A stretch of 64,000 bases of DNA from Charina bottae (lineage: Eukaryota > Chordata > Lepidosauria > Squamata > Charinaidae): contig JALMGJ010000025.1 of assembly GCA_023362775.1 (NCBI GenBank), positions 9,091,501 through 9,155,500 on the forward strand, in the 5' to 3' direction. Both the position numbers and the translations under genes were made by a program. Under the pieces are notes generated by a model. The model was not told where the DNA came from. It made no database searches and saw only the letters and a list, made by a program, of their open reading frames with translations. Position 1 is the stretch's first letter. The number at the start of each line of letters is the position of its first letter. Below, in pieces: positions 23,955-34,199 of the stretch.

Positions 23955-25079
23955 TTCTTCTCTATTATTCCTATATTTCTGATGGATTGAGAGAGTGCAC
24001 ATTCCTTCCCTGCGGTTCAGAAGGTCACGTTCATTTTACACACCACTGTAACCTTTTTCTTTCCCCCCTAAAAAGATCCATTACATCTTTGTAAAGGCTG
24101 AGACTGATGGTGCTGATATCACCAATGTTGGGAGAGGCACTCCACTCCTCATTAGATCTCAAGCAACCAAATAGTCAGAAAGAGGAGGAAGTGGTTGGAG
24201 AAGAAGCCACTTTGTGAAGATGGCATGCCAAAGGCCCTGGAGGAATCGTTGCATAGAATAGAACAGAGGAATTCATGCAGATATCTGCAGGGCTGAACTT
24301 GAAGCAATTAGAACTAACAGACATTACTGGTTGGGTTGACAGAGTGGGAGATCTATTCATCTCTGAGTATGAAGGAGGAAGGAATTTTGGGAGTTTTGAA
24401 GAATACTACTCCCCAGAAAGACAAGGATTGGAGCAAGAGGACCCCTGGGGTGAAAACACAGATATGGACTGTGATTCATTGGCCTAGTAACAGCAGGATG
24501 CAGTGGGTGAGGGGCTTTGGATGTTTTGGGCTTTGGATGTTTTGGATGGCTACTGAAACATTTTAGCCGGTGAATGAAAGTGTGGACAGTTGAGTGAACA
24601 AGAGTGGATATTTCTCTCCTTTTGGTTGTGTGAGGGTGTGGTTTGGTAGTTTGAGGGGTTCACTCCATTTAGAATATTTTATGTGGTGGGGTGAGGCATG
24701 GAGATTAAGGATACTACATACGTGGGAGAGCCTAATTCCAGATTGGTGAGCAAAATGAGGTATGTTTGTATGTTGAGTGATCAGGCTGGCCATTACAGAA
24801 AAAGAGGGACCTTCAATTTGGTCCCAGTCCCTCTTCCTGGCCCTCTGCCCTCTTGCACCTGGTGACTGGATCACATCTACAGTACATATCCATTTGTCTT
24901 GTTTAGGATACCCTTTTGGATAAAGAGATGGAAAATCTTATGTAGGTCACTGTGATATTTTTGCAAGATTCTCTACAGAGAACATTGCTCATTCATTTGG
25001 AGTTAGATGCCAAATGAGAGTCTGGCAAGACTACTCAGAAAAATATCTTGTGAAACCACCTGGGGTTATTTTTAACTTG
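23955..25079. other. Non-coding DNA with a small tandem repeat
   Basis: No gene recognised. A GGCTTTGGATGTTTTG unit is repeated about twice near 24512-24547. Open frames of 60-100 codons lack known motifs. Confidence 0.45.
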
Positions 25080-25500
25080 TAGAGATCAATAAGGTACTAA
25101 AGATAGGATTCTCTATAGTACAAGCTCCACCACCGATGTGTTAGATCCATGGCATACCTGGCTCTTTCAGCTTGATTTAACCAAAGGGTGATTTTCAAAG
25201 GTTAAAGACCCTTTGTAAAAGAGGGATGTAGAATCTACTTTAGAGAAAGCAATGGGGTGCTTCCACATAAAGGGGTCACCTCTCAATTCAGTCATACTAG
25301 ACTTTTTTTTTTCCAACCACCAGTCTTCTCTTTCTGGGGAAGTTTATGGAGAATGTGGTAGGTCTTGAACTATGGAAGATCTTAGATTAAAGACTGTCAG
25401 TATTTTTAGTGAGTATTCAGGCCTAGGCATGGGATTGAAGCAGCCTTTATCAGGACTTACTGTAGATAGAGAATGGAAAACTACTGTAGATGTTTTTATG
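25080..25500 (+). repeat. Very old L2-clade LINE RT remnant (probable)
   Basis: Short matches fall in the same order as in the intact L2 RT: GGGGAAGTTTATGGAGAA (L2 GGGAAGGTGGTTGAGAA), TATTCAGGCCTAGGCATGGG (L2 TTCAGGCCGGGATATGG) and ACTGTAGATAGAGAATGG (L2 ACAGATGATCTCTGG). No frame survives. The diagonal is clear but identity is low. Confidence 0.4.
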
Positions 25501-25512
25501 CCATTTTTGAAG

Positions 25513-25516
25513 CTAT

Positions 25517-25556
<40 letters not shown>

Positions 25557-25660
25557 TCATATTTATGTAGCCATCCATCTCACAAAATGTGACTCTGGGC
25601 AGTAAAAAAGCAAACCATAAAATGAACAATATTAAAAACATTCCACAATTTAAAAACATA
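25513..25660 (-). repeat. (TTTA)n microsatellite at an L2-type 3' end
   Basis: About 43 bp of (TTTA)n (25513-25555) leads into ATCCATCTCACAAAATGTG and ACTCTGGGCAGTA, the reverse complement of an L2-like terminal block that recurs at 53560-53600. The microsatellite is therefore the LINE's own 3' tail. Confidence 0.6.
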
Positions 25661-25699
25661 AATATTATTATTAAAAGACTAGGAGAGAGCATATGTGAT

Positions 25700-27191
25700 G
25701 TAACAGGCAGTGTGGCCACCTCGCTAGTTCGTCACCTTCATATGTTTAATTTAATTTATACATTTTGTATAGATTTCTAACCAGAGAAAGGTGAAAATGT
25801 TCAGGTTCCTTTTGAAGCTGGCATCCATGCAGCTCAAGAATCCATTTTGTTAGACCTTGCAAAACTGCTCCCGCAGAAAACTGTAGCAGACTCCTTTTAC
25901 ACCCCTAATCAGTTGCTCCATGAAGCGTAGGCCGTTGGATTTCTGAGACAAAGTTTTACATACACTTGCTTTGCACGAATCATACCTGTTTTCTGATTTT
26001 CTCTTTTTGTTCAATGAACCATATTTCATGGACCGTTAGATAAATTGTTTGGAAATATTGTTTTCCAGCCCAAATAGTGAGGAATGCAGCCTTGCCATTT
26101 TTATCCACAAACACAACACCCATGATTATATATATCCTGTTTACTGGCAGAATTGTTGGGAATTCTGTTTCTAATATTACTATTATATCATGAATGATTT
26201 GCAATTGTTTCAGTGACAAATAGTACAGCTCAGTACTAGAGAACAAAAGAAACAGTGAACAACTCCTTTAGAATAAGTCTACTTTATGAATCTGGAAAAT
26301 AACAAGCAATCATTGCTTGTTATACTTTTTGACAGTTTAAGTATTAAAAAAAATCAATTACTATGGAACTAGTATCCAGATTAATGTTAAAAATAAACCT
26401 GCTTCTACGGGTACCTGCTAAAAGAACATTGATTTTTTTTATTGTTTGAGGGAGGCTAGCTATATTTAATTTCTTTTATTGATTTTTTCCCTTAAGCCCT
26501 CTATTCAATGCATGTGAGATACAATGCAATTTCTTATAGGGGAACAAAGCCCAATGCCAGACTTGTGAATTAATTTTACATGAACGAGAGCAGTGCTTAG
26601 TAATTTGATGAGTATTTCAGAGCAAAGCTAGTAATTTTCTCCTTTATTATTTATAAATATTAAGAGGTCCTGAATTGGGCAGACTGATGTGGGTTCATAT
26701 GAGAAGACCTTCCAGTAATTTCTGAAAACATGGCACATCAGAAATCTCATGCCTCATTTCACATGTATTATGAATACCAATGCTTAGGATGAAAATAGGC
26801 AGTGCCTCCCCTCAAAAAAAATAAAAATAAAAAGAGTAGCTCACAATACTCATGGTACTTAAAAAAATAGACAGAAATTCAACATTTCACAGAACATAGT
26901 AATTAAATATAGAAATATTCAACATTGAAGACAGTAGTCTTAAACATAAATCACATAATATGATTTGCATTTTGTAGCTGTTATGAGAGGAATGGCCGCA
27001 AAAATTAAAGCATCCTTCCGGAACAAGAAATGCAAAGGTTTTCCACCAGAGAAATTTAAAATACATTAATGCTCTGATGAAGGGGAAAAGAACAAGAAGT
27101 CTGAGGCACTGTGCCTAATAGTTTGGCTTCCCCAGCGTTACTTATTATACATTGGTTTGCAAACAGCTGCTAAAGGTCTGCTGGTCTCACT
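25700..27191. other. AT-rich non-coding DNA, nothing recognised
   Basis: No gene, no clear repeat family. Poly-A tracts near 26815-26835 could be retroposon tails. Confidence 0.5.
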
Positions 27192-27199
27192 GTGTAAGT

Positions 27200-27466
27200 C
27201 AGGGGTGGGCATCATCAGGCCCGCAGGCTGTATAAGGCTCGTGGGGCTCCCGCCTAAGGCCTGCGGGGCTCCCGCCCGCAAACCCCGCCCCTTCCACGTG
27301 ATTGGCTCCCGCCCGCAAACCCCACCCCCAGTGCTTGTGATTGGCTCCCGCCTACAAACTCCGGCCCCTGGTCCGTGGAAACCCCAGAAACCCCGCCCCC
27401 CACCCCCCGGTCCCCAGTTATAAATATCCAAATGGCCCTTGGCAGAAAAAAGGTTCCCCACCCATG
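27200..27466. mobile_element. Non-autonomous hAT transposon (MITE), GC-rich
   Basis: A 267-bp element starts CAGGGGTGGGCATC and ends GGTTCCCCACCCATG, whose reverse complement CATGGGTGGGGAACC pairs with the start as a ~10-bp inverted repeat. The exact 8-bp duplication GTGTAAGT flanks it (27192-27199, 27467-27474). Inside are three degenerate tandem units built around GATTGGCTCCCGCC and GCAAACCCC. No transposase. The open frames across it reflect GC-rich repeats. Confidence 0.8.
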
Positions 27467-27474
27467 GTGTAAGT

Positions 27475-29118
27475 GAAGGTGGGGGTCCTTCACTGCTGGC
27501 CCCTCCCTGATTGCTCAGCCGGTAGCTTGCCCAGCTTTTGAACCACTAATGCAGCATTGTTGGAAAGGGTTTCCTGAAAGCAGGAAGCAGAAGCTGGCGT
27601 GTAAAGGCACTGTGTGTGTAAAGGCACTGTGTCCAGGATGTCACCCATCACCCTCTATCTTATTCAACCAAAGTAGCCTTTACTTCCACTGAAGAGGGCT
27701 TTGGAGCTCAATGAAGACATTACAGTTGTAATTGTGAAGGCCGGGTAACTTCTGAGCACTCTCTCTGAAATGGGGCAGCGGGTGGCGATGTTACTCTGCT
27801 GCTTCCCAAAGTGGCAAATCATTTTGGCAAGGAAAAGAGAAGCACTACACAAAAATTAAAAAGGCTCATTAACACGAAGATCTTCTCTGGCATCCAAGCA
27901 TGTTAATAGAACAGGCGGTGATAATATCATCTCCTCTTTCATTCCCCTCTGGTTTGAAAAATGGAATGTGAAAATAGCATCAGTACCACTGAAAATAAAG
28001 GGAAGAGTTTAGGCTGATTTATCAAGCCACACACCAGAACTTCATACCAGAGAAGCATTATGTTGCACCATTTTGGGTTAGAAACAATGTGACACTTTGT
28101 CATTATGATTTTATGTAGACATAATATGGAAGGTTTGTCCTTACAGCAGTGCATTTAGAAATTTTGCAACGCAGTTCTAAGCATTAAGATTACTCAGTAG
28201 GGTTAATGAGGCTTATACTGTATGCCTAAATATGCCTACCCAGAAGGAAGCCTAACTTTCTCCTCACTTCTAAGTCAATGTAAATAAGATTGCAGCCTTG
28301 CATCAATGATTGAATCACCCAAAGACTGTTGTTTTCAGACACGCACCATCCTTTACCATCCTCTGCCTTCACCATGGCAGAAAGAGCCACGTAGAACCTG
28401 GGAACATGATGGAAGGTGGCAATGGTCCTGCCTCTGCTATCAATGCCTTCCTGTTATAGTGGCAAAGCAGAGAAGTGGACCAAGGCACAAGACATACAGG
28501 AAATGGCCACATCAGCTGTTAGGCCATGAGGATATTGTCTCTGTTTCACTGTGGCACAATGAGTAGCCCCCGCTGTTTGCTTTTTGACCTTTCTTTGGCT
28601 AATTTTGATTTGCATAGTGCTGCCAAAATCCCCTGGAGCATGCATAATCAATTGAAACAATTATTTGCACTGTCAACATTGAAAGTAAATTCAGTTTCAT
28701 GCTATGTCCCTAACAACATCATTCTTATACATGTCTGTTATTGGGAGAAGCCCTGTTGCCTTCAGAGGGGCCTACTCCCAGCAAAGTCTGCAGAGGACTG
28801 CATTCATATATATTTAAACAATTAAAAAAAAAGCTTTTCAATAACCAACATCTACAGAATTTAGTAATTCATACATTCCTAAATGGTGATGGGCAACACA
28901 TACAGTATTTTGAGAAATATTTACACAGAGGGAAATTTATTTTTCAGAAATCTGTCACACACTAATACTGATACACACTGAGCTTGCTTTCTCAATCAGG
29001 GACCCTACAGATAATTTGGAACTTGAACTTCCAGCACTTCTTGCCAGTGCCAGCAATTTTGGATACCAGATTGGGGAAGGTTACTATATGAATTTAAAAA
29101 TAATTAAAATATCCTCAT
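27475..29118. other. Non-coding DNA, nothing recognised
   Basis: A GTAAAGGCACTGTGT unit is directly repeated at 27600-27632. No gene or named repeat is recognised in the remainder. Confidence 0.45.
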
Positions 29119-29677
29119 TTTGTTGTTGTTCAGTCGTTTATTCGTGTCCGACTCCTCGTGACCTCATGGACCATAGCACACCAGGCCTTCCTGTCCTCCA
29201 CTGTCTCCCGGAGTTTACTCAAATTCATGTTCATTACATCGGTGATGCGATCTAACCATCTCATCCTCTGCCGTCCCCTTCTCCTTTTGCCTTCAGTCTT
29301 TCCCAGCATCAGGGTCTTTTCCAGTGAGTCCTCTCTTCGCATTAGGTGGCCAAAGTATTTGAGCTTCAGCTTCAGCATCTGTCCTTCCAATGAGCAGTCA
29401 GGGTTGATTTCCTTTAGGATTGACTGGTTTGACCTCCTTGCAGTCCGAGGGACTCTCAAGAGTCTTCTCCAGCACCACAGTTCGAAAGCATCAATTCTTC
29501 GGCGCTCAGCCTTCCTTATGGTCCAACTCTCACAGCCATACATTACTACTGGAAAAACCATAGCTTTAACTATACGGACCTTTGTCGGCAAGGTGATGTC
29601 TCTGCTTTTTAATATGCTGTCTAGGTTTGCCGTAGCTTTCCTCCCAAGGAGCAAGCGTCTTTTAATTTCATGGCTAC
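29119..29677 (-). mobile_element. BovB LINE, 5'-truncated 3' end
   Basis: About 560 bp of BovB on the reverse strand, from a (CAA)n tail at 29119 to a truncation near 29677. One open frame (29130 to about 29670) covers the end of the RT and the C-terminal region: His-Glu-Ile-Lys-Arg-Arg-Leu-Leu-Leu-Gly-Arg-Lys, Tyr-Gly-Cys-Glu-Ser-Trp-Thr, Phe-Glu-Leu-Trp-Cys-Trp-Arg-Arg, then the basic Gly-Arg-Gln-Arg-Met-Arg-Trp-Leu-Asp. Being open over this length it is relatively young. Its truncated end lies 24 bp from the 5' end of a separate RTE element on the opposite strand. Confidence 0.93.
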
Positions 29678-29701
29678 ATAAGAGGGCACTATTTGTTAAG
29701 A

Positions 29702-29741
29702 CTCCAGCAAACGAGATTGTTACCTTGTCGTGGTGCTGGAG
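29702..29741 (+). ncRNA. 5'-terminal structured RNA motif of the RTE element
   Basis: The first 7 nt, CTCCAGC, pair perfectly with GCTGGAG at 29735-29741. Inside, ACC (29722-29724) pairs with GGT (29732-29734) around the loop TTGTCGT (29725-29731). The inner 3' strand directly abuts the outer 3' strand. This is the P1-P3-L3 arrangement of HDV-like ribozymes, known at the 5' ends of some RTE elements. The remaining helices and catalytic C were not identified. A similar fold with different stem bases occurs in BovB at 62039-62075. Confidence 0.5.
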
Positions 29742-30095
29742 CTTGTGCACCTCAATGACGCTGTGAGCTAAACTGTGAAGGGACACCCCAGATGGGAAGG
29801 TCATGGCAGAGAGGTCAGACTAAACACGAACCCTGGGGAAGGTAAGGGCAACCCACCCCGGTATTCTTGCCATTAAAACTAAATGGATCAGTACAACAAG
29901 AGATATGTCAGTATACCATTGGAAGATGGGACTCCCAGGTCGGAAGATGGTCAAAATGCTACTGGGGAGGAACATAGGATAAGTTCAACGAGCCCCAGAT
30001 GTGATGACGCAGCTAGCTCAAAGCTGAAAGGACGGCTAGCAGCCGACGGTGCTGGTGGTGAACGATGAATCCGATGTTCTAAAGATCAACACACC

Positions 30096-30965
30096 ATAGG
30101 AACCTGGAATGTAAGATCTATGAGCCAGGGCAAATTGGATGTGGTTATTGGTGAGATGTCAAGATTAAATATAGACATTTTGGGTGTCAGTGAGCTGAAA
30201 TGGACTGAAATGGGCCACTTCACATCAGATTGTGCTTTCGAACTGTGGTGCTGGAGAAGACTCTTGAGAGTCCCTCGGACTGCAAGGAGGTCAAACCAGT
30301 CAATCCTAAAGGAAATCAACCCTGACTGCTCATTGGAAGGACAGATGTTGAAGCTGAAGCTCAAATACTTTGGCCCCCTAATGCGAAGAGAAGACTCACT
30401 GGAAAAGACCCTGATGCTGGGATGTGGACAAGAAGACCACGGAAGAAATGGAGTAGCCTCCATAATTAATAATAAATTGGCTTAAGCAGTGCCTAGATAC
30501 AATCCAAAAAAGGATAGAATGATCTCAATTCGAACTCAGGGTAAGCCATCTAACATCATAGTGATCCAAATATACGCCCCAACCACAGATGCTGAAGAAG
30601 CAGAAGTAGATCAGTTACAGTATATGAGGATCTGCAGCACCTACTGGATAATACGCCAAAAAGATATGTTATTTTCATTACAGGAGACTGGAATTCTAAG
30701 GTGGGTAGTCAAACGAGACCTGGAATTACAGGTAAGCATGGTCTAGGAGAACAAAATGAAATGGGACATAGGCTGATAGAATTTTGCCAAGACAATTAAC
30801 TGTGCATAACAAACACTCTCTTACAGCAACCTAAAAGACAACTTTATACATTGACTTCACCAAATGGTCGACACTGAAATCAGACTGACTTCATCCTTTG
30901 TAGCCAAAGGTGGCGGACATCTATACATTGGGTAAAAACAAGTCCTGGAGCTGACTGTAGTTCAG
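30096..30965 (+). pseudogene. RTE endonuclease domain, broken
   Basis: Starts with Gly-Thr-Trp-Asn-Val-Arg-Ser-Met, the usual opening of the RTE endonuclease, then Leu-Asn-Ile-Asp-Ile-Leu-Gly-Val-Ser-Glu-Leu-Lys-Trp-Thr. Translation is interrupted at 30229-30420 by a BovB fragment. It resumes with Gly-Gln-Glu-Asp, a TAA at 30483-30485, then Ile-Tyr-Ala-Pro-Thr-Thr-Asp-Ala-Glu-Glu-Ala-Glu-Val-Asp. More frameshifts and a TGA in the x-Asn-Gln-Ile-Asp motif follow. The Gly-Asp-Trp-Asn motif has decayed. In a living relative this domain nicks target DNA. Confidence 0.85.
30229..30420 (+). repeat. Internal BovB fragment, inverted copy of the 29.3-29.5 kb sequence
   Basis: About 190 bp is the near-exact reverse complement of 29303-29497 in the neighbouring BovB, with about three mismatches over 160 aligned bases. 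It shares that copy's private variants (GATTGACTGG, ACTCTTGAGAG) rather than those of the 59-kb BovB. It encodes Phe-Glu-Leu-Trp-Cys-Trp-Arg-Arg and lacks both BovB termini. It replaces about 20 bp of the RTE endonuclease sequence. Neither a tail nor a duplication is present, so it did not arrive by ordinary retrotransposition. Confidence 0.85.
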
Positions 30966-31385
30966 ATATCAAAATTAGAAACATTGGAGGTAAATTCCAG
31001 ACAAAAATGGCTATGATCAAAAACAAAGACGGCAAGGACCTAACAGAAGCAGAAGAGATGAAGAAATGGTGGCAAGAAAATATGGAGGATCTGTATAGGA
31101 AGGATAATAATATTGGGGATAGATTTGATGGTGTGGTCAGTGAGTTAGAGCCAGACATCCTGAAGAGTGAAGTTGAATGGGCCTTAAGAAGCATTGCTAA
31201 TAACAAGGCAGCAGGAGATGACGGTATTCCAGCTGAACTGTTTAAAATCTTGCAAGATGATGCTGTCAAGGTGATGCATGCCATATGCCAGCAAATTTGG
31301 AAAACACAAGAATGGCCATCAGATTGGAAAAAACCAACTTATATCCCCATACCAAAAAAGGGAAGCACTAAAGAATGTTCAAACT

Positions 31386-31621
31386 GGCTGTTGTGGGTCT
31401 TCCGGGCTGTGTGGCCGTGTTCTGGAAGTTGTGGTTCCTAACGTTTCGCCAGCATCTGAGAGCATCAGAGATTTTGCTTCTATCTGTGCTCCTGCCCTCT
31501 GAAGATGCTGGCCACAGATGCTGGCGAAACGTTAGGAACCACAACTTCCAGAACACGGCCACACAGCCCGGAAGACCCACAACAGCCATTGAACTCCGGC
31601 CGTGAAAGCCTTCGACAATAC
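31386..31621 (+). mobile_element. Penelope-like element fragment with 74-bp inverted repeats
   Basis: A 236-bp insertion splits the RTE RT and is flanked by an exact 12-bp duplication, AATGTTCAAACT (31374-31385, 31622-31633). Positions 31385-31458 are the perfect reverse complement of 31515-31588 (74 bp, no mismatch seen). The 3' end carries TCCGGCCGTGAAAGCCTTCG, an end I associate with a common reptile Penelope-like family. The CTGAAGA...GCGAAAC core matches the hammerhead motif carried by such elements. No RT or GIY-YIG coding remains. Identical open frames on both strands come from the inverted repeat. The family is assigned from memory of motifs, not a search. Confidence 0.65.
31499..31533 (+). 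ncRNA. Hammerhead-type ribozyme motif
   Basis: CTGAAGA (31499-31505) fits the CUGANGA core, and GAAAC (31526-31530) follows at the expected distance. Between them GCTGGC (31507-31512) can pair with GCTGGC (31520-31525) using four Watson-Crick pairs and two central G-U pairs, closing a 7-nt loop (stem II). One T separates the core from the stem, as I recall in other Penelope-like hammerheads. Stem III is very short, so cleavage would probably need a dimer or helper strand. No activity is shown. Confidence 0.5.
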
Positions 31622-32929
31622 AATGTTCAAACTATCGAACAGTGGCACTTATTTCACATGCCAGTTAGGTAATGCTCAAGATCTTGCAAAGTAGACTCCA
31701 GCAATTCATGGAGCGAGAATTGCCAGATGTACAAGCTGGGTTTAGAAAAGGCAGAGGAACTAGAGACCAAATTGCCAATATCCCCTGTATAATGGAAAGA
31801 GCCAGGGAGTTTCAGAAAAACATCTATTTCTGTTTTATTGACTATTCTAAAGCCTTTGACTGTGTGGATCATAACAAATTGTGGCAAGTTCTTGGTGGTA
31901 TGGGGATACCAAGTCATCTTGTCTTCCTCCTGAGGAATCTGTATAACAACCAAGTAGCAATGGTAAGAACAGACCATGGAACAACAGACTGGTTTAAGAT
32001 TGGGAAAGGAGTACAGCAGGGCTGTATACTCTCACCCTACCTATTCAACCTGTACGCACAACACATCATGCAACGTGCTGGACTTGATGAATCCAAGGCT
32101 GGAGTTAAAATCACTGGAAGAAACATTAACAATCTCAGATATGCAGATGATACCACTTTGATGGCTGAAAACAAGGAGGAGCTGAGAAGCTTTATGACGA
32201 AAGTGAAAGAAGAAAGTGCAAAAGCTGTGTTGCAGTTAAACCTCAGAAAAACCAAGATTATGGCAACCAGCTTGATTGATAACTGGCAAATAGAGAGAGA
32301 AAACGTGGAGGCAGTGACAGACTTTGAATTTCTAGGCGCAAAGATTACTGCAGATGCTGACTGCAGCCAGGAAATCAGGAGACGTCTACTTCTTGGGAGG
32401 AGAGCAATGAGAAATCTTGATAAAATAGTTAAGAGCAGAGACATCACACTGACAACAAAGGTCTGCATAGTTAAAGCAATGGTATTCCCTGTAGTAACCT
32501 ATGGCTGCGAGAACAGGACCGTTAGGAAAGCTGAGTGAAGGAAGAAAAATGCTTTTGAACTGTGGTGTTGGAGGAAAATTCTGAGAGTGTCTTGGATTCC
32601 AAGAAGATCAAACCAGTCCATACTCCAGGAAATAAAGCCAGACTGCTCACTTGAGGGAATGATATTAAAGGCAAAACTGAAGTACTTTGGCCACATAATG
32701 AGAAGACAGGATACCCTGGAGAAGAAGCTGGTGCTAGGGAAAGTGGAAGGCAAAAGGAAGAGGGGCCGACCAAGGGCAAGATGGATGGATGATATTCTGG
32801 AGGTGACGGACTTGACCATGGGGGAGCTGGGGATGGCGACGGCTGACAGGAAGCTCTGGCGTGGGCTGGTCCATGAAGTTATGAAGAGTCAGAAGTGACT
32901 GAACGAATAAACAACAAAATTTGTTAAGA

Positions 32930-33805
32930 ACATAATAAAGCCTATAATAAAACCACACATATGAAAAAATATAGTGATTAATAACATTTTTTTAAAAAAA
33001 AGCAAATTCATTGCTTTGCCAAAAAAAGTCTTCTGAATTTTTTCTTATTTAATGTTGTCTTTCAATCGTGTTTTTGATTCACTGGCTATAATATACCTTC
33101 TTTGGAGTCAGATGCTGAGAACCTGCTGTAGGAGGAACTCCTCATATCTGACACAATGTTGGCATCAGTATTTGAAGGATAGGTTCCACTGAACAATTTT
33201 CTTTCATTAGAGGAGATCCCCTGATGCTCTGAAAATACATCTGATGGATTTGATAGACTACACAAATAGTCCTGCTCTCTGGTAGCACTGGATGGCTACA
33301 GAATAGTCTGGGATTACACCTTGCATCAAGAAACCATATTGTATTTCATATGCATAGCCCCCAACCCATGTGGAAATGAGGGGAACGCCATTCATGTTTT
33401 TTGCTAACGCCAGGTTCACATGCTTATGAATAAACGGATATATACGGATAATAATAAATATAATAATAAATAATAAATAATAATAATAATTATTATTATA
33501 AATAATTATTATAAAAAAATTATTATAAATAATAAATAATAAACGGATATATACTATATAATAGGTGTGGAATGCTTGTTACTCATTTGTGTGCTCCTCT
33601 GTTGTGAATTGCTTGGGAAACATCTTGTATTCTAAAAAATACAAGCATTGTTGTGACTTCCACGTTCCCAGATCTTCTGAAGATGGAAAGGACTTGGCTG
33701 TAAGTGGGGAGTAACAAGGTGTTATTAGCAACATCAGACTTAATGGCACCAGTTAGTATCTGCACATTGGGATTCTCATTCAGATATTCATTTAATCAAT
33801 GTACT
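32930..33805. other. Non-coding DNA with an AT-rich repeat
   Basis: Only feature: an (AAT)n/(ATT)n stretch at 33446-33537 able to fold back on itself, bracketed by two exact copies of AATAAACGGATATATAC (33429-33445 and 33538-33554). No gene. Confidence 0.6.
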
Positions 33806-33809
33806 GTAT

Positions 33810-34110
33810 ATATCAATGACTGAGGGCAGTGTACATCATAAAAACAATAAACAGTAACCAGAGGAAAAAATAACATTAAAATGATAAAACATAATAAAAC
33901 ATGCTGCATTGGGCAACTTCAAACCAATAAAACAGCAAAAACAATCAAGATGAACACCAATTTCCCAGTTCAGTGCCTGGTGGAAAACCAGGTCTTTAGC
34001 ATCATTCAAAAGACAGGCAGGGTTGGGGCTGTCCAAATCTCGAAGGGATTTGTTCCAGGAGGCAATGGCAGTGGCAGAGAAGACTTATTGACAGATAAAG
34101 AAGCCCATGT
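33810..34110 (-). repeat. L2/CR1-type LINE 3' end, degenerate
   Basis: On the forward strand, ACCAGGTCTTTAGCATCATT, then AGGGTTGGGGCTG, TTGTTCCAGGAGGCAATGG and GGCAGAGAAG follow the order seen reverse-strand in the L2 copy at 50330-50430 (CCAGGTCTTAAGAGCCTTCC, GGCCAGTCTCACC, ATTCCATAAGGCGGG, ACAGAGAAGG). It is the end of ORF2 plus 3' UTR of an older or sister family. Confidence 0.55.
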
Positions 34111-34199
34111 GTGAAAATGCTACTTTTCGTGACCTAAATTATTTGTGCCACTAGGGAAAACATTTAGAAGCTATAAATTGGAAAACTTGCTTGCTTATT

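Larger units (their letters stand above)
31007..32898 (+). pseudogene. RTE reverse transcriptase, interrupted
   Basis: First part (31007-31385): Asp-Leu-Thr-Glu-Ala-Glu-Glu, Asp-Asp-Gly-Ile-Pro-Ala-Glu-Leu-Phe-Lys-Ile-Leu and Pro-Ile-Pro-Lys-Lys-Gly. It is cut by the Penelope-like insertion before the Tyr-Arg-Thr-Ile motif. Second part (31672-32535): Val-Gln-Ala-Gly-Phe-Arg-Lys-Gly-Arg-Gly-Thr-Arg-Asp-Gln, Ala-Phe-Asp-Cys-Val-Asp-His (catalytic Asp), Gly-Val-Gln-Gln-Gly-Cys-Ile-Leu-Ser-Pro and the catalytic Tyr-Ala-Asp-Asp-Thr. A TGA at 32536-32538 sits where relatives have Arg (CGA to TGA). The same frame then continues to the natural stop near 32898 through Arg-Gly-Arg-Pro-Arg-Ala-Arg-Trp-Met-Asp-Asp. 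Confidence 0.9.
29702..32918 (+). mobile_element. BovB-related RTE LINE, both termini present
   Basis: An 11-bp duplication, ATTTGTTAAGA, flanks this element (29691-29701 and 32919-32929), fixing its ends. The 5' UTR (29702 to about 30095) opens with a structured motif. The endonuclease region begins at about 30096 and the RT runs to 32898, with a short tail GAACGAATAAACAACAAAA. Its proteins are clearly related to BovB but form a distinct family, with a different 5' UTR and 3' end. Internal changes: a BovB fragment replaces about 20 bp at 30229-30420, roughly 400 bp of the endonuclease-RT linker is missing near 30970, and a Penelope-like element is inserted at 31386-31621. It is dead. Confidence 0.92.

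Noticed and set aside
27138..27461. Gly- and Pro-rich open frames on both strands near 27.2-27.5 kb
   Set aside because: They lie in the GC-rich tandem interior of a hAT MITE.
29158..29766. 202-codon forward open frame opposite the BovB C-terminus
   Set aside because: Antisense shadow of the BovB frame, extending into the next element; no independent coding signal.
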